From assembly GCF_040954645.1 (NCBI RefSeq), contig NC_092810.1, positions 72,062,160 through 72,126,159 on the forward strand: a stretch of 64,000 bases of DNA, given 5' to 3'. This stretch comes from Diabrotica undecimpunctata (lineage: Eukaryota > Arthropoda > Insecta > Coleoptera > Chrysomelidae). A program made the translations under genes and the position numbers. Shown in pieces: positions 47,564 through 58,399 of the stretch; the stretch's first letter is position 1, and the number at the start of each line of letters is the position of its first letter. The notes under the pieces are model-generated. The model saw only the letters and a list, made by a program, of their open reading frames with translations, was not told the origin of the DNA and ran no database searches.

Positions 47564-48614
47564 CATCATCATCATCATATAACGGGGGTCCTACGGCGAT
47601 TGCCGCTTCCCGCATTTCAGCCTCCATCTTTTCCTATCTCTCCAATCTCCCTCTTCTAAGCCTCTAGATTGCATTGTTTTTGTAATTTCTCTTCTCCAGG
47701 AATTTGGTGGTCTTCCCCTTTTCCTTCTTTCTGGCGGAACATACATTAAGGCTTTCTTTGGCCACCGCTCCTCCTCCATTCTCATCACGTGACCATACCA
47801 TTGTAATTGCCTTCCTTGTATTCTATCTGAAAGAGTATCTCTAATTCCTGTACGGTTTCGTATTTCCTCATTCCTGATTCTTTCCATTCTCGATACTCGA
47901 CATGACCTTCTAAGATAATCCATTTCCACAACGTCTACTTTATCTCGTTCATTCTTTGTCATCGTCCAACATTCGGCACCATATGTGGTAATTGGTTCTA
48001 CAATTGCTCTGTATACGCGAAGTTTGGTATGCATCTTTATTTTATTAGACCACAGTAATGAATTCAGTATTCGGATGCATTTTTTCCCTTGGGTTATTCG
48101 GTTTTGTACATCTATCTTAACTCTGCCATCTGCTGATATGATGCTTCCTAGATATTTATACTGGTTGCAGCCTTTTATGACTGCGTTTTCAAGCCTCAGA
48201 TCTGTGGTATTTCCTCCAATTTTTAAATATTCTGTTTTGCTTATGTTTACAGTAAGCCCCCATTTGGCATATTCCTCAAATAATTTTCGATTCATATAAT
48301 TTATATCTTCCTCATCGGTTGCAACCACCACCTGATCATCTGCAAACAACAATGTATACAGAGTTTCTTGTCCCACTTCGATGCCCATAAATCTACATTT
48401 ATTTCTCCAATTCCTCAATGCTTCTTGGACGTATATTTTAAAGAGTGTCGGTGACAAACAGCATCCTTGCTTTAGGCCTTTAGTGACTTTAAATTCATTT
48501 GAGGTTCTGGTTCCAATTTTTACACAACTAACTGCATTTTCGTACAATTTATATATCGCTCGGATATACGTCGAATCCAATCCGGACCTTTTGAGGACCT
48601 CAAACATTTTCTTT
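47564..48614 (-). mobile_element. LINE family B, copy 2, inserted in the hAT gene
   Basis: A 9-bp duplication CGACGTAGT lies at 47555-47563 and 48615-48623. On the minus strand the element ends in an (ATG)n tail (47564-47578). It is 5'-truncated but shows no internal lesion, so it is probably the youngest LINE in the window. The hAT frame ('SIVSDVV-QLLISGLAKR') closes perfectly when it is removed. Confidence 0.9.
47591..48612 (-). CDS. Family B LINE reverse transcriptase, open 5'-truncated frame
   Basis: An uninterrupted minus-strand frame of about 340 codons from the point of truncation to its stop. Blocks: 'KKMFEVLKRSGLDSTYIRAI', 'VTKGLKQGCCLSPTLFKIYV', the active site 'LLFADDQVVVATDEED', 'KTEYLKIGG', 'YKYLGSIISADGR', then the C-terminal 'LQWYGHVMRMEEERWPKKAL' and 'RRKRGRPPNSW'. 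The frame is open across the 5' junction into hAT sequence by chance. The endonuclease and the first RT blocks are absent, so it cannot move by itself. Confidence 0.85.
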
Positions 48615-48699
48615 CGACGTAGTACAATTACTAATATCGGGTTTAGCAAAAAGATTTAGAGGGATAGAACAGAGTGGCACATTGTCATTATGTACATTT

Positions 48700-49896
48700 A
48701 TGGATTCACGATTTAAAGTGCAGGGATTTTCTGATAAAAATGAAGCTAAAAAAAACAAAAGAAAGAGTTAAGAAGCTGGTTACTTCTATAATTAAAGAAC
48801 AAGAAGATTACTATTGAAAATCAACCAGTACAAGAAAAAATCGGTTGCTTGTAAAGTCGGTTTTACGGGCGAAGATTTTACGTGACAACGTCTTTTTCTC
48901 GGTAGAATATTTATTGATATGAATATTATTAAATTGCACAATAGGAACAAGGAATTGAATGAAAATAAGAATTGCACAAATTTTAGCTATAGAAATATAT
49001 TTTGTTTACTAAAACATTGTACATGTAAACTTAAACTTAACTAATTTCTATTTGAGTGATTTTGTTGAGGATAGGACGATGATAGGAGAAATATGAAAGG
49101 AAAGGAAGTGTTTCTGCTGTAATGTGTCTTGAACGCCAAGAACGCTCGAGAAAGACAGAGACACAAGCACGGAAGCACGCACCGATTCAACACGCCTAAT
49201 TCTCTAGTGCTGCGCGCGCAGCGGACCGATCATGTTTGAGTGGGAGAGAGACGCAAGGCATTCGCCGGTCCGGCGGGCCTCTCTCTCGTTCGGTGACTCA
49301 CTGTAACAGACGTGAGCGGGCGTTACACTTTTTCATAATTGACTCCGAGCCACAACCTAATTTAAGACGTTGTCACGTCAAAAGAAACCTATAAAGATGA
49401 CTTAAATATTTTTGATCAATTAATTGTACATGACTCATCTAAACGTATACCTGTATCGAGAGTCCATAACAATGATGGAAAAACCATCGCCAAGTATATC
49501 CTAACTTAACCACTATATTCATAAAATATTGTAAATGTGAACATATGTTCAAAATTTGATTTAATTTTAAATAAATGACGAACACGGTTAACAAGAAGTA
49601 AACTAGAAAAACTTATGTTTTTAAATGTCAGTTTAGACGATTCGCGATTTAATAATAACGTGTAATGTAATTTACTATTTGTATTGTTTAGTTTATTTTT
49701 TAAGTTATAATAAATTATATCCTTCATTAGTTTTTTTCACTTTAATAAATAAACACATAAACGATAATATCCATTATGTTTGTTTATGTACTCGATTATT
49801 TGAAACTACTGGTAACAATCAACTAGTTACTTGTTTACGAAAAACGATTCAGTTTCGTTAATGATAAAAATGTCAACGTCCCGCCTCTAGTTTCTT
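48700..49896 (+). repeat. Right arm of the hAT long inverted repeat
   Basis: Matches 45683-46290 in inverse orientation over roughly 600 bp, with the MITE insertion as the main gap. It includes the end of the transposase gene and about 400 bp of downstream sequence. Confidence 0.75.
48841..49380. mobile_element. MITE-like insertion in the right hAT arm
   Basis: The left hAT arm lacks this roughly 540-bp block, so it is an insertion. Near its ends are ACGTGACAACGTCTT (48880-48894) and the exact inverse AAGACGTTGTCACGT (49364-49378). A further 38 bp on the left (TCGGTTGCTTGTAAAGTCGG...) may belong to it. The interior at 49110-49330 is unusually GC-rich with GCGCGCGC and repeated CTCTCTC/GAGAGAG words. 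No coding frame. Confidence 0.7.
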
Positions 49897-50004
49897 AATT
49901 ATCGCCTATCGAATATCAGCTCAGCTGTTGTTGCTGAAATGTTATTGCCAAATAGTTTTGTATGAAGCTTCTTTATTGTTGGCGTTATAATACAGTTTAT
50001 TATT

Positions 50005-50194
50005 TTTATTGGAATTAAGGCACAATGTGACTTTAAAATAAGCTTATTTTGATGTTTAGATTTTTAATTCGGAAATCGTACTTAAAATACGAAACATTAA
50101 TAAATTTTATTTATATAAAATGATTTCCGAAGTGGAAATCAAAATGTTAAATAACATTTATTGTAAAATAGAATTGTGGCATATTTCCAATAAA
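50005..50194. mobile_element. Foldback repeat, copy 3
   Basis: The arms TTTATTGGAATTAAGGCACAA and the inverse TTGTGGCATATTTCC... enclose two inverted copies of a GATTTCCGAAGTGGAAATC hairpin (only one well kept). It is the same family as 1520-1645 and 28613-28780. It lies near the right end of the hAT element. Confidence 0.7.
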
Positions 50195-50441
50195 AAACAG
50201 TAAGCTGCCATTTAAATCCATTTCGCCCAAATTTTATTATCTTAGAACATTGTTCAAATGCTAAAAAGACAACAGGTCAAATAAAACCAATAAGTTTGGC
50301 AACGTTGAATTTCCCTTTTTTTATTATTTCCACTCATGTATTTTCGGCGATATTTAAAGGGCGGGCCTAATATACCTCTTTCTTTTTAAACAGGTGTATC
50401 TCACTCCATCTCACGTAAGGTCCATAAAACTTTTACCTACA

Positions 50442-50444
<3 letters not shown>

Positions 50445-50521
<77 letters not shown>
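50445..50521. repeat. TA dinucleotide array
   Basis: About 77 bp of (TA)n directly after the hAT right TIR. Confidence 0.95.
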
Positions 50522-50525
<4 letters not shown>

Positions 50526-51912
50526 ATGATATGTAAAATCGAGAAAAATATTGGTTTGTTTAAAAATATTTCAAAGTTCAAAAACATTAAAATAATTCAG
50601 ATAAGTAGGATAATATCCAACAAACATTTCTAAGAAGGAAAGTTATTAAATTCTTGGATTACCTTGTACTAAACAAAATGTAAGCTTTGCATAAATTATT
50701 TCTTTGTTATACTTGAGTGACCCGCATAATTTTAAGTGAAATCCAAAAACAATTGAAATACATTAATGCAGTGATTAAAGACAATAGAAGGGATTATAGA
50801 AAGAGGTTTTTGTTAGTTTTTAAGAATTATAGAAAAATATTATTTGTAAATAAGTCTTAGGAAATTTATAATTATAGGTAAAAATTTGTTTGTTATCGAA
50901 ATGAAAAAATGGGGGAATTGTGACGAGTTTTGATTGGCGGAGATTGAAAAAGGTGGGATAAGTATGTAGGAAAAAGTTTAGCGAGATTGAGGAGGGAGAA
51001 GTGAGAATCAGTCAGTTTTCCAAGTCTGTAAGAGGAACAGTGATTGTTTTCTGGTGGTTCCCAAGAAGTAGCAAGCAGTAGTGTTGAATGTTAGTGAGTT
51101 TTTGTGGAGTTAGTGTATCTGACAGAAGCTGAGGCAGCAAAATATTGTAAGTCATATTTTCCTACTTATATTACAAGAGTCACTGTTCAGGCCAACGAGA
51201 GATTCAGTTTATCGTAAAGAGAAGATATTCCAAGAGTCAATTTTGTCACTCGGGCCAACGAGAGATTCAGTTTATCGAGAGGAGAAAGGCTATCATAATT
51301 TGAATGATTTTTATTTTTGAAGGAGATCATTAAGGACGATATACTTGCAACAATCTGTTGTAAGATTGCTGATTACATAGGGAGCGGTTGAGAGGAGATA
51401 ATACAGTCTACAAGGAACAAGGATTTGGACCACTCATCATCAGAGAGAGATATTTTTGTTTTCTGCAGTTTTTTTCTTTTATTGATAACACAATTTTTAC
51501 ACGTAATTTAGAAAGGATATAAATATTTTGATTAGGAGAGTTAGAATAGTTTGGGATTTTGAGTTTTCAATTAATATTGTTTGTACCATTAATTTTGATT
51601 GTTCACGTACGGAGAACAAAATTTTGAGAATCCTTATATGAGATTTGTTTATTGAAAACTTTTGAGTGTGAATTATTTCATTATTTTTATTTCAATATAT
51701 AGTGTTAGATCATATGTGTTTTTTATTATTCCGGTATTCTCTGGACCTTACCTTTCACATGTAATAGCATAGATATTGAAGCACAAATTTAACCCTGAGA
51801 TAAAAGAATTAAAAATTGTGATAGAGTCATAATCATATCATTTAAATAATTTTAATTAATCAAAAAAATTAATTAGCTAATTATTGCTTGGCGCACCAAG
51901 ACTTTAAATATC

Positions 51913-51918
<6 letters not shown>
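50521..51918 (+). mobile_element. Second LTR-like block between TA arrays
   Basis: About 1.4 kb, non-coding, beginning TGTTATGATATG and ending AAATATCACA, bounded by TA arrays on both sides. An internal TGTGACGAGTTTTGATTGG at 50919 resembles the end of the block at 8571-10002 read on its minus strand. A 65-bp-spaced direct repeat (GGCCAACGAGAGATTCAGTT) lies at about 51190 and 51254. Solo LTR is a guess only. Confidence 0.3.

Positions 51919-51998
<80 letters not shown>
51919..51998. repeat. TA dinucleotide array
   Basis: About 80 bp of (TA)n. Confidence 0.95.
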
Positions 51999-52000
<2 letters not shown>

Positions 52001-52099
52001 TACACTTCGAGTACAATCAAGAAAACATTATCTATCCTTCATCCTCCTTCCACTACCCCTACATGCCAGGAGATAACCTGCACTTACCTAAAAAAGAAT

Positions 52100-54400
52100 G
52101 GATAAATCCAGTGATAAAAACCCCAATCTAAAGTGTGAGAACAGATCGTGGAATCCTCTCAAGATAAACTTGAGCGGAAAAGGAAACGACTCAGTGGGAT
52201 GGACGGAACCAGTTAAAAACGCTTCTGAAAACTAGAACACGCTATGAGAAAAGTCTAGAAGAGATTGAACAAACGAGAAAAACTCTGAAAGAGAAAGAAG
52301 ACCTCTACCAAAACTCCTAAGAAAAGAATCACGTCAGATGCAAGCACCCATGAGTGTGGGCAGATTAACCATTTCCGAACCGAGGAGGTGAATTGCAAAG
52401 CTAGTTGGCGCAATCAAGGTAGGAATAATTCATCCTGAGTGCCCAGTATAGCTGATAGATATTGATCAACTTCCGCAGAGGGCTGCGGAAAGCCATCTTA
52501 CAAGCTATCAAGAAGCCATATGGCTGTTCATATCGGCCAGAATGGGTTCGAGTAACATGTGTTGAAGACATAAGCTTCCAGTACCTAACTGAGGTGACTG
52601 AACGACTTAATCCATGGAAAGGAACAAAACTTAAGTCGATCAAAGAAACTGATCTCTCCAAGACTCAGATAAGTATTGCATACATTATTAACGTCCATAA
52701 AAAGAAAACGTTAGAGCTCTTATTGCAGAACCACTTCCCAGGATAAAAAAATATTGATTAGCCGACTCAGGCTGAACACCTAAAATGATCTAAACGTCCT
52801 CGAAAATAAGACTAATAATTCTCTGTAAAAAACATTAGAGAATGTAAATTAGGTCATAAACTAATTTGCTCCATTTAAATATCTAGGGGAGGATGGAATA
52901 TTTTCTGTCTTACTACAAAAAAATTGGACAATTTATTGCCCATTAACAAAGATCTATAGACCTAGCATATTACTAGGTTATAGACCAAAGTCTTGAACAA
53001 CTTTAAGGGTGGTTATACACAAAATAGGAAGAGAATTGTTCTACTTAAATCTTACAGACCAATCAGTCTTACATTATTTCTGTTAAAGGCAATAGAAAAA
53101 TTATTGATAGATTTTTTAAGGAAGGCTATTGAGGCATCATCCTCTCAATGGCAACCAGCATGCCTACTAAGACGTAAAATCAACAGAAACAGCACTGAAC
53201 GAGATAGATCATAAAATCACGTACTTCATTAATAATGGATAGATTGCATTAACTACCTTCCTAAATATAGAAGGTGCATTTAATAATGAACTAGAAAATT
53301 TTCTTTAAGATACAGGAACATTGAAAGGGATATCCACTACCATATGCAACTGGATCAAAACAATGCTAGAAAATGGCTGATTCTAAGAGACCTGCATAAA
53401 TCGGAGGGTAAAACAGCTAAAGAGTGCCCACAGGGAAGGTGCACTCTCCCCCACTTTGGTTAACCCTAGTGGATGGCCTAATCTCCCTACTTAATGAACA
53501 GGTGGTGGAAGGGGAGGCCTATGTAGAAGATTTAGTAATTATGGTAAGAGGAAAATACGGAAATGCTCTCCAGCACACTCAAAACTTCAGCTCGGAAATG
53601 CTCTCCAGCATACTTGAACTTCAACTTTTAGAGAAAAAAACTAAAACAGCTAAAGAGTGCCCACAGGGAAGGTGCCCTCTCCCCCACTTTGGTTAACCCT
53701 AGTGGATGGCCTAATCTCCTCACTTAATGCACAGGTGGTAGAAGGGCAGGCCTAGGTAGAAGATTTAGTAATTATGGTAAGAGGAAAATACGGAAATGCT
53801 CTCCAGCACACTCAAAACTTCAGCTCGGAAATGCTCTCCAGCATACTTGAACTTCAACTTTTAGAGAAAAAAACTCTTTTGTCAATCCTAGCAAAATCTT
53901 GTCATAAGGGGACGGGACCTAGTTAACACATGGATGCCCGCTTTGTATAAATAAACTGTCAAAGAGGTGAATGAGGTCAATATCTATACCTAGGAATATC
54001 TATATCTAGGAGTAATACTAGCTAAACGATCTACATGAAATGCCCACCTGGAAAGAATATCCAACAAAGTGAAGCTTTCCTTTTAAACATGTTTAAGGAT
54101 ATGTGAAGAATTGTGAGGTATGGAACCCAAAAGATGTTCTGGCTATATGTGACTGTACTCAGAACTATGATTACGTAGTATGGTGGTGATTACTAGTATG
54201 ATGGTCTTAATACCAACAAAAGACCGCCAACGAGAAGCTTGATGGCTCTATATTAAAATTGTAACGTTATAAACGTCACATGTTTGTTATTTTTTTATTT
54301 TATTCATTTTATTCATGTTAATGGCACTGGCAAAGCCAAAAGGCCAGTCATGATTTGTTAACTTTCTCTTTTATTTTAGTATTTTTATTTTAAAAAAATA
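52100..54400 (+). pseudogene. R1-like LINE (family D), copy 4: ORF1, RT part and 3' UTR
   Basis: ORF1 (52100-52745): after a degenerate charged stretch, 'AIKKPYGCSYRPEWVRVTCV' and 'LTEVTERLNPWKGTKLKSI' followed by 'LSKTQISIAYI' resemble the DUF4780-type domain found in ORF1 of R1-like elements. ORF2 remains (52990-53960): 'IVLLKSYRPISLTLFLLKAI', 'CPQGRCTLPHFG', 'VDGLISLLNEQVVEGEAYVE' and 'DLVIMVRGKYGNAL' (YADD decayed to YVED). A 234-bp tandem duplication lies across the active site. The 3' UTR near 54260-54400 has 'GGCACTGGCAAAGCCAAAAG'. Most of ORF2 is deleted. Confidence 0.65.
53408..53875 (+). repeat. 234-bp tandem duplication in a LINE RT
   Basis: Units 53408-53641 and 53642-53875 differ at only a few bases. 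Each unit also contains an internal 36-bp repeat (CGGAAATGCTCTCCAGCA twice). Confidence 0.9.
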
Positions 54401-54599
54401 CGCTCAACTCTTCTATCAACTAAATATCCTATTTAACCTTCATTTTTCAAATTTTAATCTTTCACTTATTATATTCTCTTTCCCGTATCTACTTAATATC
54501 TACTTCATTCTATTTTATGCAGTTGGCATCTCATGACTTCTATCATCTCAAGGAAATGTTTTTATACATATCGTTGATCAATAAAAAGACCTGTTTCTT

Positions 54600-56180
54600 T
54601 TCAAAATTAATTTATATCGTTATATCTTTTCTTGGGGTGAGTACACACACATCTTCTTCTCTGAGTACCGGGATCAAAAGAAGCATGGGTAGCTTCCATA
54701 ACTATTTGCCGATATTGTTTTCGATCTTGTGCAGCATGTATCAATTCATCTGCTGATAAACCAGTCCATTGACGGTTTTGGAGCCTTAAATATTTCATTC
54801 TACCAATTCCTATTTTTCCGTCTATCTTTCCGTTGAGTATTAATCGTAGTATCCAGTATTTTCTCCCTCTCATTAGATGCCCTAGATATTCAAGTTTTCT
54901 CTTTTTATCGTGTTCGTCAAAACACCTTCACCTCAACTTATTCTGTGTAAGACTTTTGTGTTTAAGATGGGTTGATTGAACCCATAATATTTTGAACATT
55001 CTACGATATGACCACATCTCGAAGGCTTCTAATTTAGTTATATTAACCTTCCTGATCCAGGTTTCACATCCGTATAGTAATACAGGGCACACATAACATT
55101 TTAGGAACTTAATTCTTAGTTGTAAGTTTAGCTGAGAATTGTACAGAGAATTGCTCTTGCAATTTCTATAAAAGTTTTAATTTCTTCATCGGGATTTAGT
55201 GTCTCGTTAATCCAACATCCTAGGTATTTAAAATGGTTATCTTTTGTAATCAGCTTATTGTTGACAGTTAGTTGCGTAGGACCACCGTCTTGATTAGTAA
55301 CCACAAGTAACTTTGTCGTTGATGGATTTATGCCAAGTCCGTTATTGGAGCATTCTCTAGTGACTCAATCTATAAGGCATTGAAGATCTTCGATACCTTC
55401 AGCCATGATTGCTATATCATCTGCATATCTGATGTTTTTAATAGTTTCTGCTCCAATTTGAACTGCACATTGCCCTTCCAAGGCTTCGTTAAATATTATT
55501 TCTGAATGCACCTTAAACAAAGTTGGGGAAAAGACACAATCTAGTCTGTCACCTCTTTGAATGGAAATTTTGTCTGTTTCTTTGTCGTCTACCAGAAAAG
55601 TCTAAACAGAAGCTTCTTGATTCCAATATAGGTGTTGTAAAAGTCTCAGATTTATATCATCTATTCGAATCAGTTCTAGATACTCAAACAGCCTATCATG
55701 TTGGACCCTATCAAACGCCTTTTAAAAATTTATAAAGCAGACGTAAATTGTTTTCTGTACTTTCCATGAGCTTTGAAGTAATGTTATCATTGAGAACAAA
55801 GCTTCCGTTGTTCCCAATCCTTCTCTGAAACCCAATTGTTTTTTTCCCATTGTTTCTTCACATTTCTGCTGAATTCTATTAAGAATTATCTTAAGAAGTA
55901 TTTTCAGAGAGTGACTCATAAGACTAATTAGTCTAAAGTCTTAACATAATGACATAAACATAAAACGTATTATATTTTTTTAGGAGTGGGAAAACTATAG
56001 CCTCCAATCTTATTTGTGAGATTATTTCAGTTTCGTATATGTAGTTATAAATGTTTGGTAGTTCTGAGATATTGTCGTCATTTAGAAATTTGAGCCAATC
56101 TGATGGTATTTGGTCAGGGCCTGGAGATTTCCCATTTTTACTTTGATTGCTTTCTCTACTTCCCCTTTTAAAATAATACT
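54600..56180 (-). pseudogene. APE-type LINE (family F), RT to 3' end
   Basis: Minus-strand blocks: 'QLGFREGLGTTEALFSMITL', 'KTIYVCFINF' and 'AFDRVQHDRLFEYLE', 'IQRGDRLDCVFSPTLFKVHS' (normally GVRQGC), 'IKNIRYADDIAIMAEGIEDL' (intact YADD), 'LVVTNQDGGPTQLTVNNK', then 'KRKLEYLGHLMRGRKYWILR' and 'MKYLRLQNRQWTGLSADELI' with 'GTQRRRCVCTHPKKR'. It resembles family A in layout but differs in sequence and has no GAA tail. Several frameshifts. Confidence 0.75.
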
Positions 56181-56212
56181 TTTAAAATAATACTAGGACC
56201 AGTATTCGGTAT

Positions 56213-56216
<4 letters not shown>

Positions 56217-56271
<55 letters not shown>
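56217..56271. repeat. TA dinucleotide array
   Basis: About 55 bp of (TA)n immediately before the LINE 3' end at 56272. Confidence 0.95.
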
Positions 56272-56273
<2 letters not shown>

Positions 56274-56642
56274 AAAGACAAAATGGGATAGATTAAGCAA
56301 CGAGACTATTAGGAGAATGGCCAACCAGGAACCGATAATGAACAAAATAGCAAAGAGACAAATGAACTGGTATGGGCATCTGATGAGGATGCAATCCAAT
56401 AGAATAACAAGAAAAATTTATGAAGCAAAAAACATCGGAAAAAGAAAAAGAGGCAGACCAAGAAAAAAATGGATACAGCAAGTAGTAGAGGCGGGAAAAC
56501 TTAAACAAAAATCACTCGAGGAATTGAAAATAATGGCAGGAAACAGAAAAGAATGGAAGAGGTGGGTAAATGGAAATTAAAATAGCTAGCCCAAATCCGA
56601 CACCCTGTTAGGGTAAAAGGAAGGGGAGAAAGAAAGAAAGAA

Positions 56643-56645
<3 letters not shown>
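56272..56645 (+). pseudogene. 3' end of another LINE with an AAAG tail
   Basis: A plus-strand frame (56317-56580) encodes 'IAKRQMNWYGHLMRMQSNRI', 'GKRKRGRPRKKWIQQVVEAG' and 'MAGNRKEWKRWVNGN' stop, followed by 50 bp and a (GAAA)n tail at 56625-56644. No lesion is visible in this short piece. It lies exactly between two TA arrays. Confidence 0.65.
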
Positions 56646-56707
<62 letters not shown>

Positions 56708-56714
56708 CACATGT

Positions 56715-56750
<36 letters not shown>
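56645..56750. repeat. TA array with CATGTATAC interruptions
   Basis: (TA)n with several substitutions; the word ACATGTATAC occurs twice. It borders the mariner left end. Confidence 0.9.
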
Positions 56751-56752
<2 letters not shown>

Positions 56753-56753
56753 A

Positions 56754-57498
56754 CGAGGCATGTTTTTTAAGTAAGTACCGTTTTGCGATTCCGCCGCCGC
56801 AGCGCTACGGTCGGCGTTCCGCGCATAGTCGCTGGTTACCTACATCTCTTGTCTACGCACTGAAGCCATTACAGTCTGATTCCAAAAGAGTAAAGTTTAA
56901 GCAAACAATTTCTGCCAGGAAAATCATGTGCACAGTTTTTTGGGACAGAAAAGGAGTATTGCTAGTGGAGTTTCTGCCTCGTAATGAGACAATCAATGCA
57001 GCGTCTTGTGATGCAGCCAATTGTGAGACATTGAAAAATCTGCGTCGTGCAATCCAGAACAAAAGACGTGGCAAGTTAGTAAGGGTATCGTTTTGCTGCA
57101 TGACAATGCCCGTCCACATGTGGCTAATCAGACCAAAGATCTCATCAAATCATTTAAATGGGAAACTCTAGATCATCCTCCATACAGCCCTAATCTGGCG
57201 CCCAGCGACTACCATTTGTTCCAGCACTTGCAGAAATACCTGGGCGGTCAGCGTCTTCAAGACGATAACGAAGTCAAAACATTTGTGATGCAGTGGTTAA
57301 CAAGTCAGGCGGCAGAATTTTATCAGGAGGGTATTCAAAAACTGGTGCCACGTTATGACAAGTGCCTAAATATTCACGGAAATTATGTAAAAAAGTAGAT
57401 TAAGGTACAGGCTTTCATGTAAAAATAAAATTATTGCCATATCTTTGCACGTCTTTTTTTAATTCCAAAACGGTACTTACTTAAATAAACACGCCTTG
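56754..57498 (+). mobile_element. Mariner-type transposon, internally deleted (745 bp)
   Basis: The left end CGAGGCATGTTTTTTAAGTA and the inverse of the right end (CAAGGCGTGTTTATTTAAGT) share about 32 bp, continuing to GTACCGTTTTG. TA flanks both ends, as expected for IS630-Tc1-mariner elements. It is shorter than the usual 1.2-1.3 kb because the N-terminal DNA-binding part of the transposase is missing. A further copy of the right end lies inverted at 58398-58460. Confidence 0.9.
56900..57398 (+). pseudogene. Mariner transposase, C-terminal catalytic part
   Basis: '[19 protein letters not shown]' carries the first Asp. After a frameshift near 57090, '[15 protein letters not shown]' carries the second and 'YSPNLAPSDYHLFQHLQK' the third, with 34 residues between the second and third: the DD34D spacing of mariner proper. 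The stop follows 'HGNYVKK'. The N-terminal helix-turn-helix region is deleted, so it is inactive. Confidence 0.85.
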
Positions 57499-57516
57499 TA
57501 TATATATATATATATA

Positions 57517-58324
57517 TATGAAAATTACTGAGTTCTCGGGAAGAACCGCGTTGAGAATTTAAAACTCGACGTTTCGGCACCCATTTTGGAGCCATTATCA
57601 AGAGGGATACGGTTCGGTTCGAGTTCGGGGTCTCAATCTGCCTACTCCCCTCACTCGAGACGTACCAGTATCGTGTTCTATATTGCAAGAGCTGTCTCTC
57701 GGCACTGAGGTCTCAATCTGCCTACTCCCCAGTGTCGAGTGACAACCGGTCTTACCCTGTGTGGCTGCTTTTATACTCACTGTATGCGCGGGAACGGTAT
57801 GCGCTGACGTGGTCTGAACTGACGTGGCCTGAGCGGTGTGGGCGGGAGGTCGTTGAAGAAGGGGTCGCCATGTTGCCGGCAATCGTTTCGCGTCATCGCG
57901 CGTGTTCAAGCTGTGAGGCCGTTTTTCGATTTCGATAGCTTCACGAATGATTCTCGCTTTTAATGAGCGGATGGGAGCGATGGTTTTTGCTTTTTCGAAA
58001 TCTATTTTGTGGCCTGTGTGAATATGATGTTGGGCTAGGGCTGAAGTGGTATCGGAATGTTTGACTGATAGAGAATGTTCGTAAATGCGGTTATGGATTC
58101 GTCGGTTTGTCTGTCCTACGGAGTAGGCAGATTGAGACCTCAGTGCCGAGAGACAGTTCTTGCAATATAGAACACGATACTGGTACGTCTCGAGTGAGGG
58201 GAGTAGGCAGATTGAGACCCCGAACTCGAACCGAACCGTATCCCTCTTGATAATGGCTCCAAAATGGGTGCCGAAACGTCGAGTTTTAAATTCTCAACGC
58301 GGTTCTTCCCGAGAACTCAGTAAT

Positions 58325-58328
<4 letters not shown>
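57517..58328 (-). mobile_element. Penelope-like element, truncated, with inverted terminal arms
   Basis: The arms (GAAAATTACTGAGTTCTCGG at the left end and its inverse at the right end) enclose the C-terminal half of a GIY-YIG endonuclease on the minus strand. Each arm has the hairpin motif ending CCGAAACGTCG. Inverted terminal repeats plus a GIY-YIG domain and this type of motif are characteristic of Penelope-like elements. The reverse transcriptase is absent. Confidence 0.7.
57598..58119 (-). pseudogene. GIY-YIG endonuclease, C-terminal half (Penelope-like)
   Basis: The minus-strand frame is open from the right arm: 'VGQTNRRIHNRIYEHSLSVK' matches the second GIY-YIG block (YIGQTxR...H), then 'TSALAQHHIHTGHKIDF' and 'ARIIREAIEIEKRPHSLNTR' match the conserved His/Glu region. 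It continues into an Ala/Thr/His-rich tail inside the left arm and stops at 57598. The GIY motif itself and everything upstream are lost. Confidence 0.75.

Positions 58329-58397
<69 letters not shown>
58329..58397. repeat. TA dinucleotide array
   Basis: About 69 bp of (TA)n in the right arm; the matching array in the left arm (57499-57517) is much shorter. Confidence 0.95.

Positions 58398-58399
<2 letters not shown>

Larger units (their letters stand above)
46546..48780 (+). pseudogene. hAT transposase, split by a LINE
   Basis: Plus-strand blocks: 'LNLCKDSFHPFSIVEERAF' and 'KKFAGWIPGYKPPTRKTLSG' (after the expected BED-finger region, which is missing or unrecognised), 'ICMTTDLWTSGVTEIYIALT' (first catalytic Asp region), 'VTDNASNM'-type sequence near 47005, 'MIELEEAIRSTLVLVNTD', 'SQILRPFKEITSTMSGQKYL' and, beyond the LINE, 'LISGLAKRFRGIEQSGTLSL' with 'FMDSRFKVQGFSDKN'. 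Stops and frameshifts near 46738, 46915 and 47055 and the insertion inactivate it. Confidence 0.75.
45471..50444 (+). mobile_element. Composite hAT transposon with a long internal inverted repeat
   Basis: The left end CAGTGTAGGTAAAAGTTTAT and the right end (its inverse with one extra T) form terminal inverted repeats of hAT type (CAGTG start). TA arrays on both sides hide the 8-bp duplication. Inside are a transposase gene (46546-48780), a nested LINE (47564-48614), a nested MITE (about 48841-49380), a foldback repeat (50005-50194) and two long inverted arms (45683-46290 and 48700-49896). The left arm is an inverted copy of the transposase 3' end and its downstream sequence. Confidence 0.8.
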
